Below are positions 24,279 to 33,178 of a stretch of 42,423 nucleotides of DNA, one piece after another. Source of the stretch: Bradyrhizobium manausense (lineage in GTDB: Bacteria > Pseudomonadota > Alphaproteobacteria > Rhizobiales > Xanthobacteraceae). Numbering within the stretch: the stretch's first letter is position 1; every line of letters starts with the position of its first letter. The stretch covers positions 167,973 to 210,395 of the forward strand of contig NZ_LJYG01000062.1 in assembly GCF_001440035.1 (NCBI RefSeq), given 5' to 3'. The position numbers and the translations under genes were made by a program. Below the pieces are notes generated by a model. The model was not told where the DNA came from. It did no database searches and saw nothing but the letters and a program-made list of their open reading frames with translations.

Positions 24279-25091
24279 ATGTCTGCAACTGACAAGGTTT
24301 TCGCCGGCTCGGTCCCCAAGCTCTACGACGAATATCTGGTCCCGCTGATCTTCTCGGTCTATGCCGACGACCTGGCCAGACGCGTCGCCGCGCTGTCGCC
24401 CTCGGACCTGCTCGAGATCGCCGCGGGCACCGGCGCGGTGACACGGGCCGTGGCGGCTCTGCTGCCGTCGGATGTCCGCTATGTCGCGACCGACCTCAAC
24501 GAGCCGATGCTCGCAGTCGCCAGGCAGCGTCAGGGTGACGATCCCCGCATGACCTGGCGTCAGGCCGATGCGCTGACGCTGCCCTTCAACGACGCCGCGT
24601 TCGACGTGGTCTTCTGCCAGTTCGGCGCCATGTTCTTTCCGGACCGGAGCAAGGGCTACGCCGAGACGAGGCGGGTGTTGAAGCCTGGCGGCACCTATCT
24701 GTTCAATGTGTGGGACCGTATCGCTGACAATGTGTTCGCCGATGAGGCGACCGCCACGCTCGGCAAGATGTTCCCCGACGATCCGCCGCTGTTCATGGCG
24801 CGGACGCCGCACGGCTATCACGACAAGGCGGTCATCAAGGCCGATCTCGAGCGCGCAGGCTTCAGGGACATATCGATCGAAATCCTGACGGCGACGAGCC
24901 GCGCGCCATCGGCCGAATATGTCGCGATCGCGTATTGCCAGGGAACGCCGCTGCGCGGTGAGATCGAGGCCAGGGATGCGAGCAGGCTCGAGGCCGCGAC
25001 CGACGCGGTCGCCGAAGCGATCCGGAAACGCCACGGCTCGGGACCGGTCGAAGCAAAGATTCAGGCGCTGGTGATCACGGCCCGGCCGTAA
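24279..25091 (+). CDS. SAM-dependent class I methyltransferase
   Basis: 270 residues from ATG 24279 with AGAGG upstream. The Rossmann core includes motif I LLEIAAGTGAVTRAVA (about 47-62), YVATDLNEPML (motif II), LPFNDAAFDVVFCQFGAMFF (motif IV) and RRVLKPGGTYLFNVWDRI (motif V/VI), as in UbiE/Methyltransf_11 proteins. The acceptor is not predictable; small-molecule or lipid methylation is usual for this group. It converges with the L,D-transpeptidase gene, thirty bases away. Confidence 0.9.
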   Translation: MSATDKVFAGSVPKLYDEYLVPLIFSVYADDLARRVAALSPSDLLEIAAGTGAVTRAVAALLPSDVRYVATDLNEPMLAVARQRQGDDPRMTWRQADALTLPFNDAAFDVVFCQFGAMFFPDRSKGYAETRRVLKPGGTYLFNVWDRIADNVFADEATATLGKMFPDDPPLFMARTPHGYHDKAVIKADLERAGFRDISIEILTATSRAPSAEYVAIAYCQGTPLRGEIEARDASRLEAATDAVAEAIRKRHGSGPVEAKIQALVITARP

Positions 25092-25121
25092 TGCCGCAGC
25101 AGCTATGCTCCAGCCTTGCCC

Positions 25122-26681
25122 TTACCAAAAACTCCGCTGCATCGGCATCGGCTGTGCCGGCTGATAATACTGGTACTGGCCGGCGCGGCGGCGCGGATTG
25201 ACCGGCTGCGCATAGGGATCGCGCTGCCCAAAGAAGAAGAAGCCATTACCGCCCCAGCCATCGTCGCTGGCCATTTCCACCGGCGGCGCGGTCGGCTTGC
25301 GGGTGATGAAGCCGCCTTGCGGATGATTGCTCAGGACCGCGACGAACTCGGTGCGATAGTTGGTCTCGGCGCTCAAGGGCTCGTCCGAGATGATGATCGA
25401 GGACCGCGGCAACGCGGTCGGCGCGATGCGATCCCACACGTCCTGCGGGATCGTGATGCGGTCGAGCGCGTCCTTGGCGTCGTCGCCCTCGTCAATGCTG
25501 ACGACGCTCCAGCGCAGGCCCGCGCCGCTCTTCGCCATTGCCGTGAAGATGTGCGTGCCGATCGGCTGGTCGGGATTGCGGATGGTGACGGGAACCTCGA
25601 TGCTGGTATCGAACACCTCGCCGCCGCCATCCGGCGCGGGCTTGTGGGTATTGCGCCGAACATAGAGCTTCTGCGTGGCGCGGCTGATATAGACCGAGAC
25701 CGGCTCCATCGCGAGCTTGGCATCGGTCGCAGCCTTCACAGCCTCGACCTTCTTGGCCGCGGCGACCTTGGCCGCCTCCTTGGTCGCGGCAACCGCGTCG
25801 CGCTTGGGCTGAGCGGCGGCCTTGGCGGCGTCGAGCTGGGTTGCGGCATCAGCGGCCTTGGCCGCCGCCTTCTGCTTCAGCTCGTCGGCCTTTGCCCTGG
25901 CCTGGTCGTTCTTGGCATTGGCAACCAGCTTGTCGGCATAGGCGTTCTCGGCGTCGGCGCGCGCCTTCTGCTGCTCGAGCTTGCGCAGCATGGCCGGCAG
26001 CGATTGCGCCTCCTTCGCCGCAGCAGAAGCGGCCTTCTTGGCTTCATCGGCCGCCCTGACGGCCTCCTCCTCCTCCACGAGGAGTTTGTCCGCACGCGCC
26101 GGGGCCGCCGCGATGGCCTCCTTGCTCGGCACGAACAGCGAAGGATGCGAGAAATCGACCGGGGCGGCGTCGTTCGGCGAGATGATCACCCGCATGCCGA
26201 TATTGGTCTTGTCGAACAGGCGTTCGGCGAAATCGAAGGGCATGCGCACGCAGCCGTGCGAGGCCGCGTAGCCGGGCAGCGGTCCGCCATGCAGCGCGAT
26301 GCCGTTCCAGGTGATGCGCTGCATGTTCGGCATCCAGGCATCGTCATACATGGTCGAGTGGTGATCCCTGTCCTTCTCGATGACGGCGAAGACGCCGGCC
26401 GGCGTCTCGCGTCCCGTCGTGCCGGTCGAGACCGGCGCGCGCAGGATCCAGCCCTCGGAATCGTAGAACGTCACCTGCTGGCTCTTGATCGACACGATCG
26501 CCATGATCGGCTCGCCCGCTTCGCGCGGCGCCACCGCCTCAACGGTCTGGCGCGGCTGCTTGGCGGCCAGCGCCTGGCCCGGGGCGGCCAGCGCCAGCGC
26601 TAGAGCGAACATCACAACTCCGGGAGCCCCCCAACGTCGCACCGCTCGATTGGATTGCGCCGTCGTCATCAGGTCTTTCAT
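25122..26681 (-). CDS. L,D-transpeptidase (YkuD domain) with Ala/Lys coiled region and C-terminal domain
   Basis: 519 residues from ATG 26681 (ATG 26669 also possible). A signal/anchor (VVMFALALALAAPGQALA, to about residue 40) precedes the YkuD catalytic domain at about 60-170, with H131 in HGGPLPG and the nucleophile C144 in ASHGCVRMP. Such enzymes form 3-3 peptidoglycan crosslinks or attach outer-membrane proteins. Residues about 195-305 are Ala/Lys/Glu-rich and helical (likely coiled coil), followed by a second domain (VSVYISRATQKLYVRRN, PVTIRNPDQPIGTHIFTAM) that resembles a YkuD fold but lacks the SHGCVR motif. The end is Gln/Tyr/Pro-rich. Periplasmic location is expected. Confidence 0.9.
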   Translation of the reverse strand: MKDLMTTAQSNRAVRRWGAPGVVMFALALALAAPGQALAAKQPRQTVEAVAPREAGEPIMAIVSIKSQQVTFYDSEGWILRAPVSTGTTGRETPAGVFAVIEKDRDHHSTMYDDAWMPNMQRITWNGIALHGGPLPGYAASHGCVRMPFDFAERLFDKTNIGMRVIISPNDAAPVDFSHPSLFVPSKEAIAAAPARADKLLVEEEEAVRAADEAKKAASAAAKEAQSLPAMLRKLEQQKARADAENAYADKLVANAKNDQARAKADELKQKAAAKAADAATQLDAAKAAAQPKRDAVAATKEAAKVAAAKKVEAVKAATDAKLAMEPVSVYISRATQKLYVRRNTHKPAPDGGGEVFDTSIEVPVTIRNPDQPIGTHIFTAMAKSGAGLRWSVVSIDEGDDAKDALDRITIPQDVWDRIAPTALPRSSIIISDEPLSAETNYRTEFVAVLSNHPQGGFITRKPTAPPVEMASDDGWGGNGFFFFGQRDPYAQPVNPRRRAGQYQYYQPAQPMPMQRSFW

Positions 26682-27001
26682 GCCATTCCCCGGTTGTCTG
26701 TCCGCACTTGCATCGATGATCCGTCAGATTGCGATCTTCGGATTAAGAATTCGCAGCCATCATCTGTTCCGTTTCCGGCATTATTCGGTCCATTCCAGCG
26801 ACGAAACTCTCTTATACGAGGGTCCGTGCGGGCGGAAGGGCGGGCGGCCGAGGCTGGCCCGGAGCTGGCGATGGCGGTGACCGCCCGGACGCACTGTCCG
26901 CCCCGGGAAGCAGTCTGACTGGATGTGACCAGAATCACAGAAGATCGCGGACTGGCGAAGGTGACGGCATCTGCCAGCGCCAAGCGATCAGGCGAAACGC
27001 G
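26682..27001. other. Intergenic region without gene
   Basis: Some 320 bases between the CoA-transferase end and the L,D-transpeptidase start, both on the minus strand. It should contain the transpeptidase promoter. A GGCGGTGACCGCC dyad at 26873-26885 is present but is not followed by a T run on either strand. Confidence 0.5.
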
Positions 27002-28192
27002 TTACGGCGCGCCGACGGCCTTGTTCGCGACGAGGGTCTCGATCTCGGCGTCGCCGATGCCGGCCTCGCGCAACACTTCACGCGAATGCTCGCCAAGCCG
27101 CGGCGCCATGCGATGGATGCCGGCCGGGCTCTCGGAAAACTTTGTCGCAGGACGCGCCTGGCGGAGGCGACCTTCCGTCGGGTGATCGATATCGGCAAAC
27201 AAGCCGACCGCCTTAAGATGCGGCTGCTCGCCGAGCTCGGTCAGCTTGGCGAAGGCGGTGTGCGGCACGTCGAGCCGCAGCAATAGCTCCTCCCACTCCG
27301 CGGTGGTGCGGGTCGGCCCGATCTCGCTCATGCGGTCGTAGACCTTGTCGATGTTCTGCGAGCGCAGCACGGGATCGCGCACGCCGAGCTCCTCGATCAG
27401 CTCGGGGCGGCCGACGGCTTCGAAGAAGGCGCACCAATTCTCCCCCGAATAGGGCAGCATCGTCAGCCAGCCGTCTTTGGTCTTCACCGGACGGCGGTTC
27501 TTCATGCGCTTGTAGCCGGACGGGCCGATCGGCGGATCGAACGCATGCCCGCCCAGCATCTCGATGCTGTTGAAGCCCGCGATCGTCTCCAGCATCGGCA
27601 CCTCGACCATCTGCCCCTGCCCGGTGCGCTCGCGCCGAAACAGCGCTGCCGAGACCGCACCGACCATCGCCATCGCGCAGATCTTGTCGCCGATCAGGCT
27701 CGGGACGAATTGCGGCTCATCGTCCGATCCGATCGACGATGCGAGGCCCGAGGCCGCCTGGATGATCTCATCGAAGGCCGGGCGCGCCGCCCAGGGGCCG
27801 TCCTGGCCGAAGCCGGTCGCGGCCGCATAGATCAGCCTCGGATTGAGCTTTGCGCAGTCGGCGTAACCGAAGCCAAGCCGGGCCATTGCGGCCGGGCGCA
27901 CATTGGTGACGAGCGCGTCGACCGTCGGGACCAGCTTCGCCAGCACCGCCTTGCCATCAGGATGCTTCAGATCGAGCGCGAGGCTGCGCTTGTTGCGGTT
28001 GACCGCCATGAACTGGCCGCTCATGCCGCGATTCCGGAACAGGCCGGCGTAGCGCCAGGTGTCGCCGGTGAGTGGCTCGATCTTGATGACGTCGGCGCCC
28101 CAATCGCCGAGCATTTGCGCGGCATAGGGACCGAACAGCACGCTGGTCAGATCGAGGACGCGGATGCCGCTGAGAGGGCCTGATGGTGCCAT
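27002..28192 (-). CDS. CaiB/BaiF family CoA-transferase
   Basis: 396 residues from ATG 28192, which has GGTGA at good distance; the frame extends to 28231. The N-terminal family sequence PLSGIRVLDLTSVLFGPYAAQ is followed by DWGADVIKIEP and NRNKRSLALDLKHPDGK, and the central part GQGQMVEVPMLETIAGF carries Glu where many members have the catalytic Asp. In the PM(F/L)E subgroup this is a known variant. The enzyme moves CoA between organic acids in degradation of, for example, carnitine, oxalate or aromatic compounds. The substrate is unknown, and no CoA ligase or dehydrogenase neighbour helps. Confidence 0.93.
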   Translation of the reverse strand: MAPSGPLSGIRVLDLTSVLFGPYAAQMLGDWGADVIKIEPLTGDTWRYAGLFRNRGMSGQFMAVNRNKRSLALDLKHPDGKAVLAKLVPTVDALVTNVRPAAMARLGFGYADCAKLNPRLIYAAATGFGQDGPWAARPAFDEIIQAASGLASSIGSDDEPQFVPSLIGDKICAMAMVGAVSAALFRRERTGQGQMVEVPMLETIAGFNSIEMLGGHAFDPPIGPSGYKRMKNRRPVKTKDGWLTMLPYSGENWCAFFEAVGRPELIEELGVRDPVLRSQNIDKVYDRMSEIGPTRTTAEWEELLLRLDVPHTAFAKLTELGEQPHLKAVGLFADIDHPTEGRLRQARPATKFSESPAGIHRMAPRLGEHSREVLREAGIGDAEIETLVANKAVGAP

Positions 28193-28322
28193 CGTCGCTT
28201 CACCGTGGCTGGAGGAGGTGAGACGATACATGGATTGTCAGGCGTGAGATGTGGCGCGGAATTCAGATGCGTATGCGCAAGCCGCAGCCGTCCCGCCTGA
28301 CCGGTTCGTCAGCTTCGGCGGC

Positions 28323-29753
28323 TTAGACGCCCAGCGCCTTGCGATTGAACGTCTGCAGGATGCGCAGCGACAGCGTCCGCACATTCGCGACATTGAGAAG
28401 CCACGTGACGGCGACGTAGGCGAGGCCGCCCGCAACGCTCACGATGATCAGCGCCGCGATACCGGTGCCGTGGACCTGAGACCGCGCAAGGAGGATTGCA
28501 GCTGCCATTGCCGCGGCGGAAGCGGCGACGCCGGCGAGGCTGACGACGTCGAACGGTACGGGATGGGCGCGGTGCATCAGCACGACGGCGACGACGAAGC
28601 CGATCACCTCGGTTGCGAGGGTCGCCAGCGCAGCGCCGTAGATGCCGTAACCCGCAACCATAGTGAACATGAGCGCCACGCTCACCACCAGCGTGAGAAA
28701 CGACTGTGCCGCCAGCATGAAAGGGCGTTCGGCGAGTTGGAAGCTGAGCTGGACGTAGAATTGATTGGCAATGCCGAAGAAGCGGGCGAGCACCAGCGTC
28801 GGCAGCAGTGCGGCCACGCCGCCGCGAAAATCGACACCGACCAGCGTGCCCGTGACCTGATCGGCGGCAAGCGCAAGCCAGACCGCGACGGGGGCGACGA
28901 CGGCCAGCAGCAGCTCGAGGCTCTCGGTCAGCCGCTCCCGCGTCGTGTTCCCCTCCGACAGCGAGCGGAACACCATCGGCACGGTGGCCGCGGCAACGCT
29001 GGTGGCGATCATGACCATGAACTGGCGCGGCAGGTCGGCGGCGACGCCGAAAATGCCGGCGGAATCCTTGCCGAGCAGATAGGCGACAATGAGCCGGTCG
29101 CTGGCCGAGTAGACCGCGACGGAAAGTCCGGCCAGCGTCAACGGCAGGCCGTAGCGCGCCAGCTGCATGAACTGGCTGCGCGAAAAGCTTGCGACCCTGG
29201 CGCGATCGCTGACGAGATTGAGGATGACGCCGGTCAGCGAGCCGAGGCCAAAGGCGGCGAGCAGGCCCATGCCGCCCCAGCCGAGCCAGATCCCGAGCAG
29301 GCCGAATCCGACGCTCGCCACGCTGCGTACCATCGAGATCGCCGCGAACCGAAAGGGCCGAAACTTGGCGCGTTCGAACTCCTGGCCGACGTCAAACCCG
29401 TTCGACATGATCGCGACGAACATACTGGCGAGCACGAGCTCGACACTGACGTCGCTACGGAACAGGAATACCAGGGGGGTCGCCGCGCACATGGCAAGGA
29501 CGGTCAGCGCAAAGCCAGCCATCGCCGTGCCGCGAAAATCCACTTCCGCCGACATCGCCTGATAGCGCGACACCGACAGCTTGATCCAGGCGAAGAAGAT
29601 CGCGCCCAGAATGCCGGCCATGCTCATGCCGACGACATAGACGCCATACTCCGCCGGCGTCAGCAGCCGCGTGTAGGCGGTGACCGCGAAAAAACCCATC
29701 GCAGCAGACAGGATGTAGCTGACGAGGTAGATGGAGAAATGGCGGTTCAGCAT
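28323..29753 (-). CDS. Wzx-type polysaccharide flippase/export protein
   Basis: 476 residues with about fourteen hydrophobic segments from the N-terminus (FSIYLVSYILSAAMGFFAVT) and the typical TM1-TM2 loop AYTRLLTPAEYGVYVVGMSM. It belongs to the oligosaccharide flippase/MATE-like superfamily that moves lipid-linked repeat units over the inner membrane. The first ATG 29753 suits the topology. It is divergent from the glycosyltransferase at 30042, with a three-unit 15-base repeat between them. With that glycosyltransferase and the GH10 enzyme it may form a small surface-polysaccharide locus. Confidence 0.9.
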   Translation of the reverse strand: MLNRHFSIYLVSYILSAAMGFFAVTAYTRLLTPAEYGVYVVGMSMAGILGAIFFAWIKLSVSRYQAMSAEVDFRGTAMAGFALTVLAMCAATPLVFLFRSDVSVELVLASMFVAIMSNGFDVGQEFERAKFRPFRFAAISMVRSVASVGFGLLGIWLGWGGMGLLAAFGLGSLTGVILNLVSDRARVASFSRSQFMQLARYGLPLTLAGLSVAVYSASDRLIVAYLLGKDSAGIFGVAADLPRQFMVMIATSVAAATVPMVFRSLSEGNTTRERLTESLELLLAVVAPVAVWLALAADQVTGTLVGVDFRGGVAALLPTLVLARFFGIANQFYVQLSFQLAERPFMLAAQSFLTLVVSVALMFTMVAGYGIYGAALATLATEVIGFVVAVVLMHRAHPVPFDVVSLAGVAASAAAMAAAILLARSQVHGTGIAALIIVSVAGGLAYVAVTWLLNVANVRTLSLRILQTFNRKALGV

Positions 29754-29808
29754 GCGTGCACGGGACCGGCGGCCTTGAAATCGAGCAGCCGTTATTCAGT
29801 TGGACCTT

Positions 29809-29852
29809 GGCTTGTGAACGAAGACTTGGTGAACGAAGACCTGGTGAACAAA
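29809..29852. repeat. Three-unit 15-base tandem repeat
   Basis: Units GGCTTGTGAACGAA (29809-29822, one base short), GACTTGGTGAACGAA (29823-29837) and GACCTGGTGAACAAA (29838-29852) stand in the divergent space between the flippase and the glycosyltransferase. It could be a regulator-binding array or simply slippage-derived. Not coding on a supported frame. Confidence 0.6.
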
Positions 29853-30041
29853 GGCTGGCGATCGGACTGCGCCGCAGCATCTCCCAAGATAGTCTTTTAA
29901 GTCTGCAAATCGGCCGCCGAATGGGACGGAGCCACCGCTTTCGCGCGTTATCGTTAAATTTGCCCTGTGCTTGAACGCGCCGCCGCGATCACCGAAAGGA
30001 AACCATGATTTTAAAGACGTCGCCCGACGTTTGGTTAATGT

Positions 30042-31145
30042 GTGGACGTGGCTGAGATGGACGTTGTCGAACGCATAGGGGCAAACCCGAGCGCCCTCCC
30101 CCATGCCGGGACGAACGCGTCCCTGGTCCCGGCATCCCCCGGGGACGGGGGCGAGCGGATGACGCTCAATTTGTTCTTCGAGGAGCGTGACGACCGCTGG
30201 TTTCCGGGCGACCGCCATGTCCGGCCGCTGGTGCGGCGGATGCTGCTCGGAAAATCCTGGATCAGCGGCCAGCGGCGCGTATTCCTCAATCTCTGCGCCG
30301 GGCTCGACCGGGTTGGAATTCCTTATCGCGTCAACGACTACAGCTACATCCGCAAGCATCCGGAGGAGCTCGCCTGCATTCTCGGGCGTCCGTTCGTGCT
30401 CGACTGGTTCGCATGGAAGAACCCGCTGCTGCTCGGCGTCGTCATGTACAACCATCCGGTTGACGTGCCCAAGCGTCTCAAGCATGTTCACGAGAACACG
30501 ATCCTGGTGCCCTGCGACTGGTATGCGCAGATGTGCCGGCCCTACTGGCCTGACGTCCAGGTGTGGCCGGTCGGCATCGAAACCGATTTGTGGACGCCAA
30601 CGCCGGCCGCGCAAAAAAGCCTCGACGTGCTGCTCTACGACAAGGTTCGCTGGGAACATGACCGCTACGACAGCGAGCTGATCGAACCGATAAGATCGCA
30701 TCTCGAAGCGAGCGGTCGCACGGTCGAGGTGATCCGCTACGGCCATTACAAGGAAGACGACTACAAGGCAGCGCTGGCGCGCTGCCGCAGCATGGTCTTC
30801 CTCTGCGAACACGAGAGCCAGGGCATCGCCTGCCAGCAGGCGCTGTCCAGCGGCGTGCCCGTATTCGCCTGGGACCGCGGCGGCCCGTGGCAGGATCCGG
30901 AATATTTCCCGGACAAAGTGAGATACGAAGGCGGCGTGTCCTCCGTGCCCTATTTCGACGCACGCTGCGGCAGCACATTTATCGATGCCGATGGCTTCAT
31001 CTCCGGCTGGAGCGGCTTCTGGTCGCAGGTGAGCGCGGGCGGCTTCGCGCCTCGCGACTATGTCATGGACAACCTCACGCTCGAAAAGGGCGCGCTGCAC
31101 TATTACGACATCGCCGAAGCGGTGATGCAGCGCCACGCGCGCTGA
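30042..31145 (+). CDS. Glycosyltransferase (GT-B-like), likely surface polysaccharide
   Basis: 367 residues if started at GTG 30042; ATG 30057 or ATG 30159 are possible, and the first 38 residues are low-complexity so the later start (328 residues) is plausible. The C-terminal half has a GT-B/GT4-like donor site: VEVIRYGHYKEDDYKAALAR and CEHESQGIACQQALSSGVPV (Glu-x7-Gln type of the EX7E motif). The N-terminal part (KSWISGQRRVFLNLCAGLDR, YNHPVDVPKRLKHVHENTIL) fits the acceptor domain. No membrane helix. Neighbours are the flippase (divergent) and the xylanase (downstream by 67 bases or so). Confidence 0.75.
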   Translation: MDVAEMDVVERIGANPSALPHAGTNASLVPASPGDGGERMTLNLFFEERDDRWFPGDRHVRPLVRRMLLGKSWISGQRRVFLNLCAGLDRVGIPYRVNDYSYIRKHPEELACILGRPFVLDWFAWKNPLLLGVVMYNHPVDVPKRLKHVHENTILVPCDWYAQMCRPYWPDVQVWPVGIETDLWTPTPAAQKSLDVLLYDKVRWEHDRYDSELIEPIRSHLEASGRTVEVIRYGHYKEDDYKAALARCRSMVFLCEHESQGIACQQALSSGVPVFAWDRGGPWQDPEYFPDKVRYEGGVSSVPYFDARCGSTFIDADGFISGWSGFWSQVSAGGFAPRDYVMDNLTLEKGALHYYDIAEAVMQRHAR

Positions 31146-31212
31146 GCCAAACATTCGCGACAATTAACCCAACAACAGGAAACCGCGGCGTTGCAAGGCG
31201 CCGCTTGGTACG

Positions 31213-32316
31213 ATGGCGCGTTGGTTCCGAAAGGACTGCAGCCACGTGACCAAGCTCGACAGACGCGAATTTATCCTCGGCGGCGCCGCTACGCTCGCGG
31301 CGGGCGCATCGGCGTCCGCGGCGCTGCCGGCGTCGAAACTTGCCCGGCGTCATCAGGGCTATGGTGCGGCGGCCACGCTCTGGGATTTGCAGTCAGATCC
31401 ACGGCTGGGCGAGGCCATCAGCACCTATTGCACGCAGGTGGTGCCGGTGCTCGAGCTGAAATGGCCGATGCTGCGACCGGACGCGCACACCTTCGCCTTC
31501 GAACGCGCCGACGCAATTCTGGATTTCGCGCAGCAGAACGATTTGACCATGCGCGGCCATACGCTCGCCTGGTATCACGACATTCCTGACTGGACCAAGC
31601 GGATCAAGGATTCGAAGGGCGTCGAGCGCGCCTATGTGGATCACATCTCGACCGTCGCGTCCTATTACAAGGACAAGCTGACCTCGTGGGACGTCGTCAA
31701 CGAGCCGATCCCCGACAATCCCAGGGACGTCAAGGACCGGCGCGACACCTTCTGGACCCAGCATCTCGGCGACCGCTGGATTCCGCTGGCGTTCCGCACC
31801 GCAGCCGCCGCCGATCCCTACGTCAAGCTCGCGATCAACGAATACGATATCGAGTCGGCGAAGGATTCGTTCATCGCCAAGCGCGCGGCCTACCGCAACC
31901 TCATCATGGAGCTGCTGGATCAAGGCGTTCCGCTGCACGCGGTCGGGCTGCAATCGCATCTCCATGCCGAGCTCGAGATTGACACCCACGGGCTTGCCGA
32001 ATTCGTCACCGAGATCCGCTCATGGGGCCTCGAGGTCTTCGTCACCGAGCTCGACGTCGACGATCAGAAGCTGACCGGAAGTCCTTTGGAGCGCGACGCC
32101 ATTGTCGCCAAGCGCGTCGACGATCTCCTGACGGCGATCGCGAGCAGCGGCCCCGTGCGCTCGGTCCTGACCTGGGGCATTTCCGATCGCTACAGCTGGA
32201 TCAACGGCTACGTCAAACGCCCGGACAAGCAGCCGAACCGGCCATTGCCGCTCGACGGCGAGTTCAAGCCCAAGCCGTTCATGGATGTCATCAGCAAGTT
32301 CACGAAGGACGTGTGA
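31213..32316 (+). CDS. GH10 endo-1,4-beta-xylanase, Tat-exported
   Basis: 367 residues from ATG 31213; GTG 31246 with AAAGGA upstream would place the twin-arginine signal (KLDRREFILGGAATLAAGAS) directly at the N-terminus and may be the real start. The GH10 barrel is complete: GHTLAWY at 115-121, the acid/base in WDVVNEP (E164), QSHLH, and the nucleophile in FVTELDVDD (E279), then LTWGISDRYSW. It would hydrolyse beta-1,4-xylan or a similar glycan outside the inner membrane. It follows the glycosyltransferase by about 67 bases. It could trim plant xylan or the organism's own polysaccharide; the second is suggested by the flippase/glycosyltransferase neighbours. Confidence 0.92.
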   Translation: MARWFRKDCSHVTKLDRREFILGGAATLAAGASASAALPASKLARRHQGYGAAATLWDLQSDPRLGEAISTYCTQVVPVLELKWPMLRPDAHTFAFERADAILDFAQQNDLTMRGHTLAWYHDIPDWTKRIKDSKGVERAYVDHISTVASYYKDKLTSWDVVNEPIPDNPRDVKDRRDTFWTQHLGDRWIPLAFRTAAAADPYVKLAINEYDIESAKDSFIAKRAAYRNLIMELLDQGVPLHAVGLQSHLHAELEIDTHGLAEFVTEIRSWGLEVFVTELDVDDQKLTGSPLERDAIVAKRVDDLLTAIASSGPVRSVLTWGISDRYSWINGYVKRPDKQPNRPLPLDGEFKPKPFMDVISKFTKDV

Positions 32317-32330
32317 GGACTGGCAGGGTC

Positions 32331-32357
32331 TCACCCCTCCCCGACGGGGAGAGGTGA
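32331..32357. repeat. Palindromic intergenic element, possible bidirectional terminator
   Basis: TCACCCCTCCCC (32331-32342) and GGGGAGAGGTGA (32346-32357) pair with one mismatch around a 3-base loop, between the convergent xylanase and PCMT-like genes. The CACCCCTCCCC...GGGGAGAGGTG sequence is one I associate with dispersed repeats in Bradyrhizobium. Confidence 0.65.
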
Positions 32358-32383
32358 ACACTCACGTCCGATCTAAGCCAGTG

Positions 32384-33178
32384 TTAGCCATCCGACGGCA
32401 ATCCCTGCTCGATCCCGCGAAAGCGCAGCGGCGCCAGGGCGGATGCGCGTTGCCACCAGTCGGCGACGCGGTCGTCGAGCGCGGTCACCCCGCGACCGTG
32501 GCCTGGAAAGATCCGGATCTGCTGTACCGCTTCGGCGACGAACCCCTTGCCCCGGCGCGTGATCATGAGGGCGGCACCTTCACGGTCGCGCTGCGTCAGC
32601 GGCACCAGCAGCCGGCCGCGCGGGCGAAGCGATGCAAGCCAGAGCGGATGCGGATGCGCGAAGCCGGCATGCACGATGATGACGTCGGCCGGCTCGCCAA
32701 TATCACGACAGCCGTCGCCGTAGACGACCTCGACATTGTGATAGGCGCGCAGGTAATTCGCAGCGCGCGCCGCGAGTCGCGCGTCGCATTCGATTGCACA
32801 CACCCTGCCCTTCGTCCCCACGATCTCCGACAGGATCGCCGAGAAATAGCCGAGCCCGCAACCGATCTGGATCACGCGATCCTTCGCTCGGATGTCGAGC
32901 ACATCGATGAAATGGGCCCACAGGCTCGGCAGCCCGGTGTCGAGCTTGCGGCGCGCGTCGATGGCGACGAGCACGTTATCGTAGAGATGAACGGGATCGG
33001 CGCTGGGCGTCAGCCGGTAGTTGCGCGCCGCCCCGCTCTTGATGCGCCAGGGTCCTTTCGCCAGAAAATTTTCACGCGGCACCGCCGCAAGCGCCGCAAG
33101 CAGGCGCGACGAAGCAATCCGCTCGCGCTTCGCGATGAGCTCGACGAAGCGCGCCCGCGCAGCGGACAGATCGCTCAT
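32384..33178 (-). CDS. Protein-L-isoaspartate O-methyltransferase-like protein
   Basis: 264 residues from ATG 33178, whose ATGA overlaps the stop of the large cyclase gene by four bases. The SAM-binding motif VIQIGCGLGYFSAILSEIVG (about 102-121), followed by VCAIECDARLAARA and DVIIVHAGF, is arranged as in PCMT enzymes, which methylate isoaspartyl residues for repair. N-terminal ENFLAKGPWR and the C-terminal extension (about 200-264) differ from the classic Pcm. It may therefore be a divergent member with another acceptor. Translational coupling to a signalling protein is unusual. Confidence 0.8.
   Translation of the reverse strand: MSDLSAARARFVELIAKRERIASSRLLAALAAVPRENFLAKGPWRIKSGAARNYRLTPSADPVHLYDNVLVAIDARRKLDTGLPSLWAHFIDVLDIRAKDRVIQIGCGLGYFSAILSEIVGTKGRVCAIECDARLAARAANYLRAYHNVEVVYGDGCRDIGEPADVIIVHAGFAHPHPLWLASLRPRGRLLVPLTQRDREGAALMITRRGKGFVAEAVQQIRIFPGHGRGVTALDDRVADWWQRASALAPLRFRGIEQGLPSDG

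Noticed and set aside
25116..26603. Plus-strand frame of 495 codons
   Set aside because: Antisense to the L,D-transpeptidase, no motif.
26873..26885. GGCGGTGACCGCC dyad as terminator of the CoA-transferase gene
   Set aside because: No T run on the relevant strand and over 100 bases from the stop.
28251..29900. Plus-strand frame of 549 codons rich in His, Asp and Arg
   Set aside because: Antisense to the membrane flippase; composition is the mirror of hydrophobic codons.
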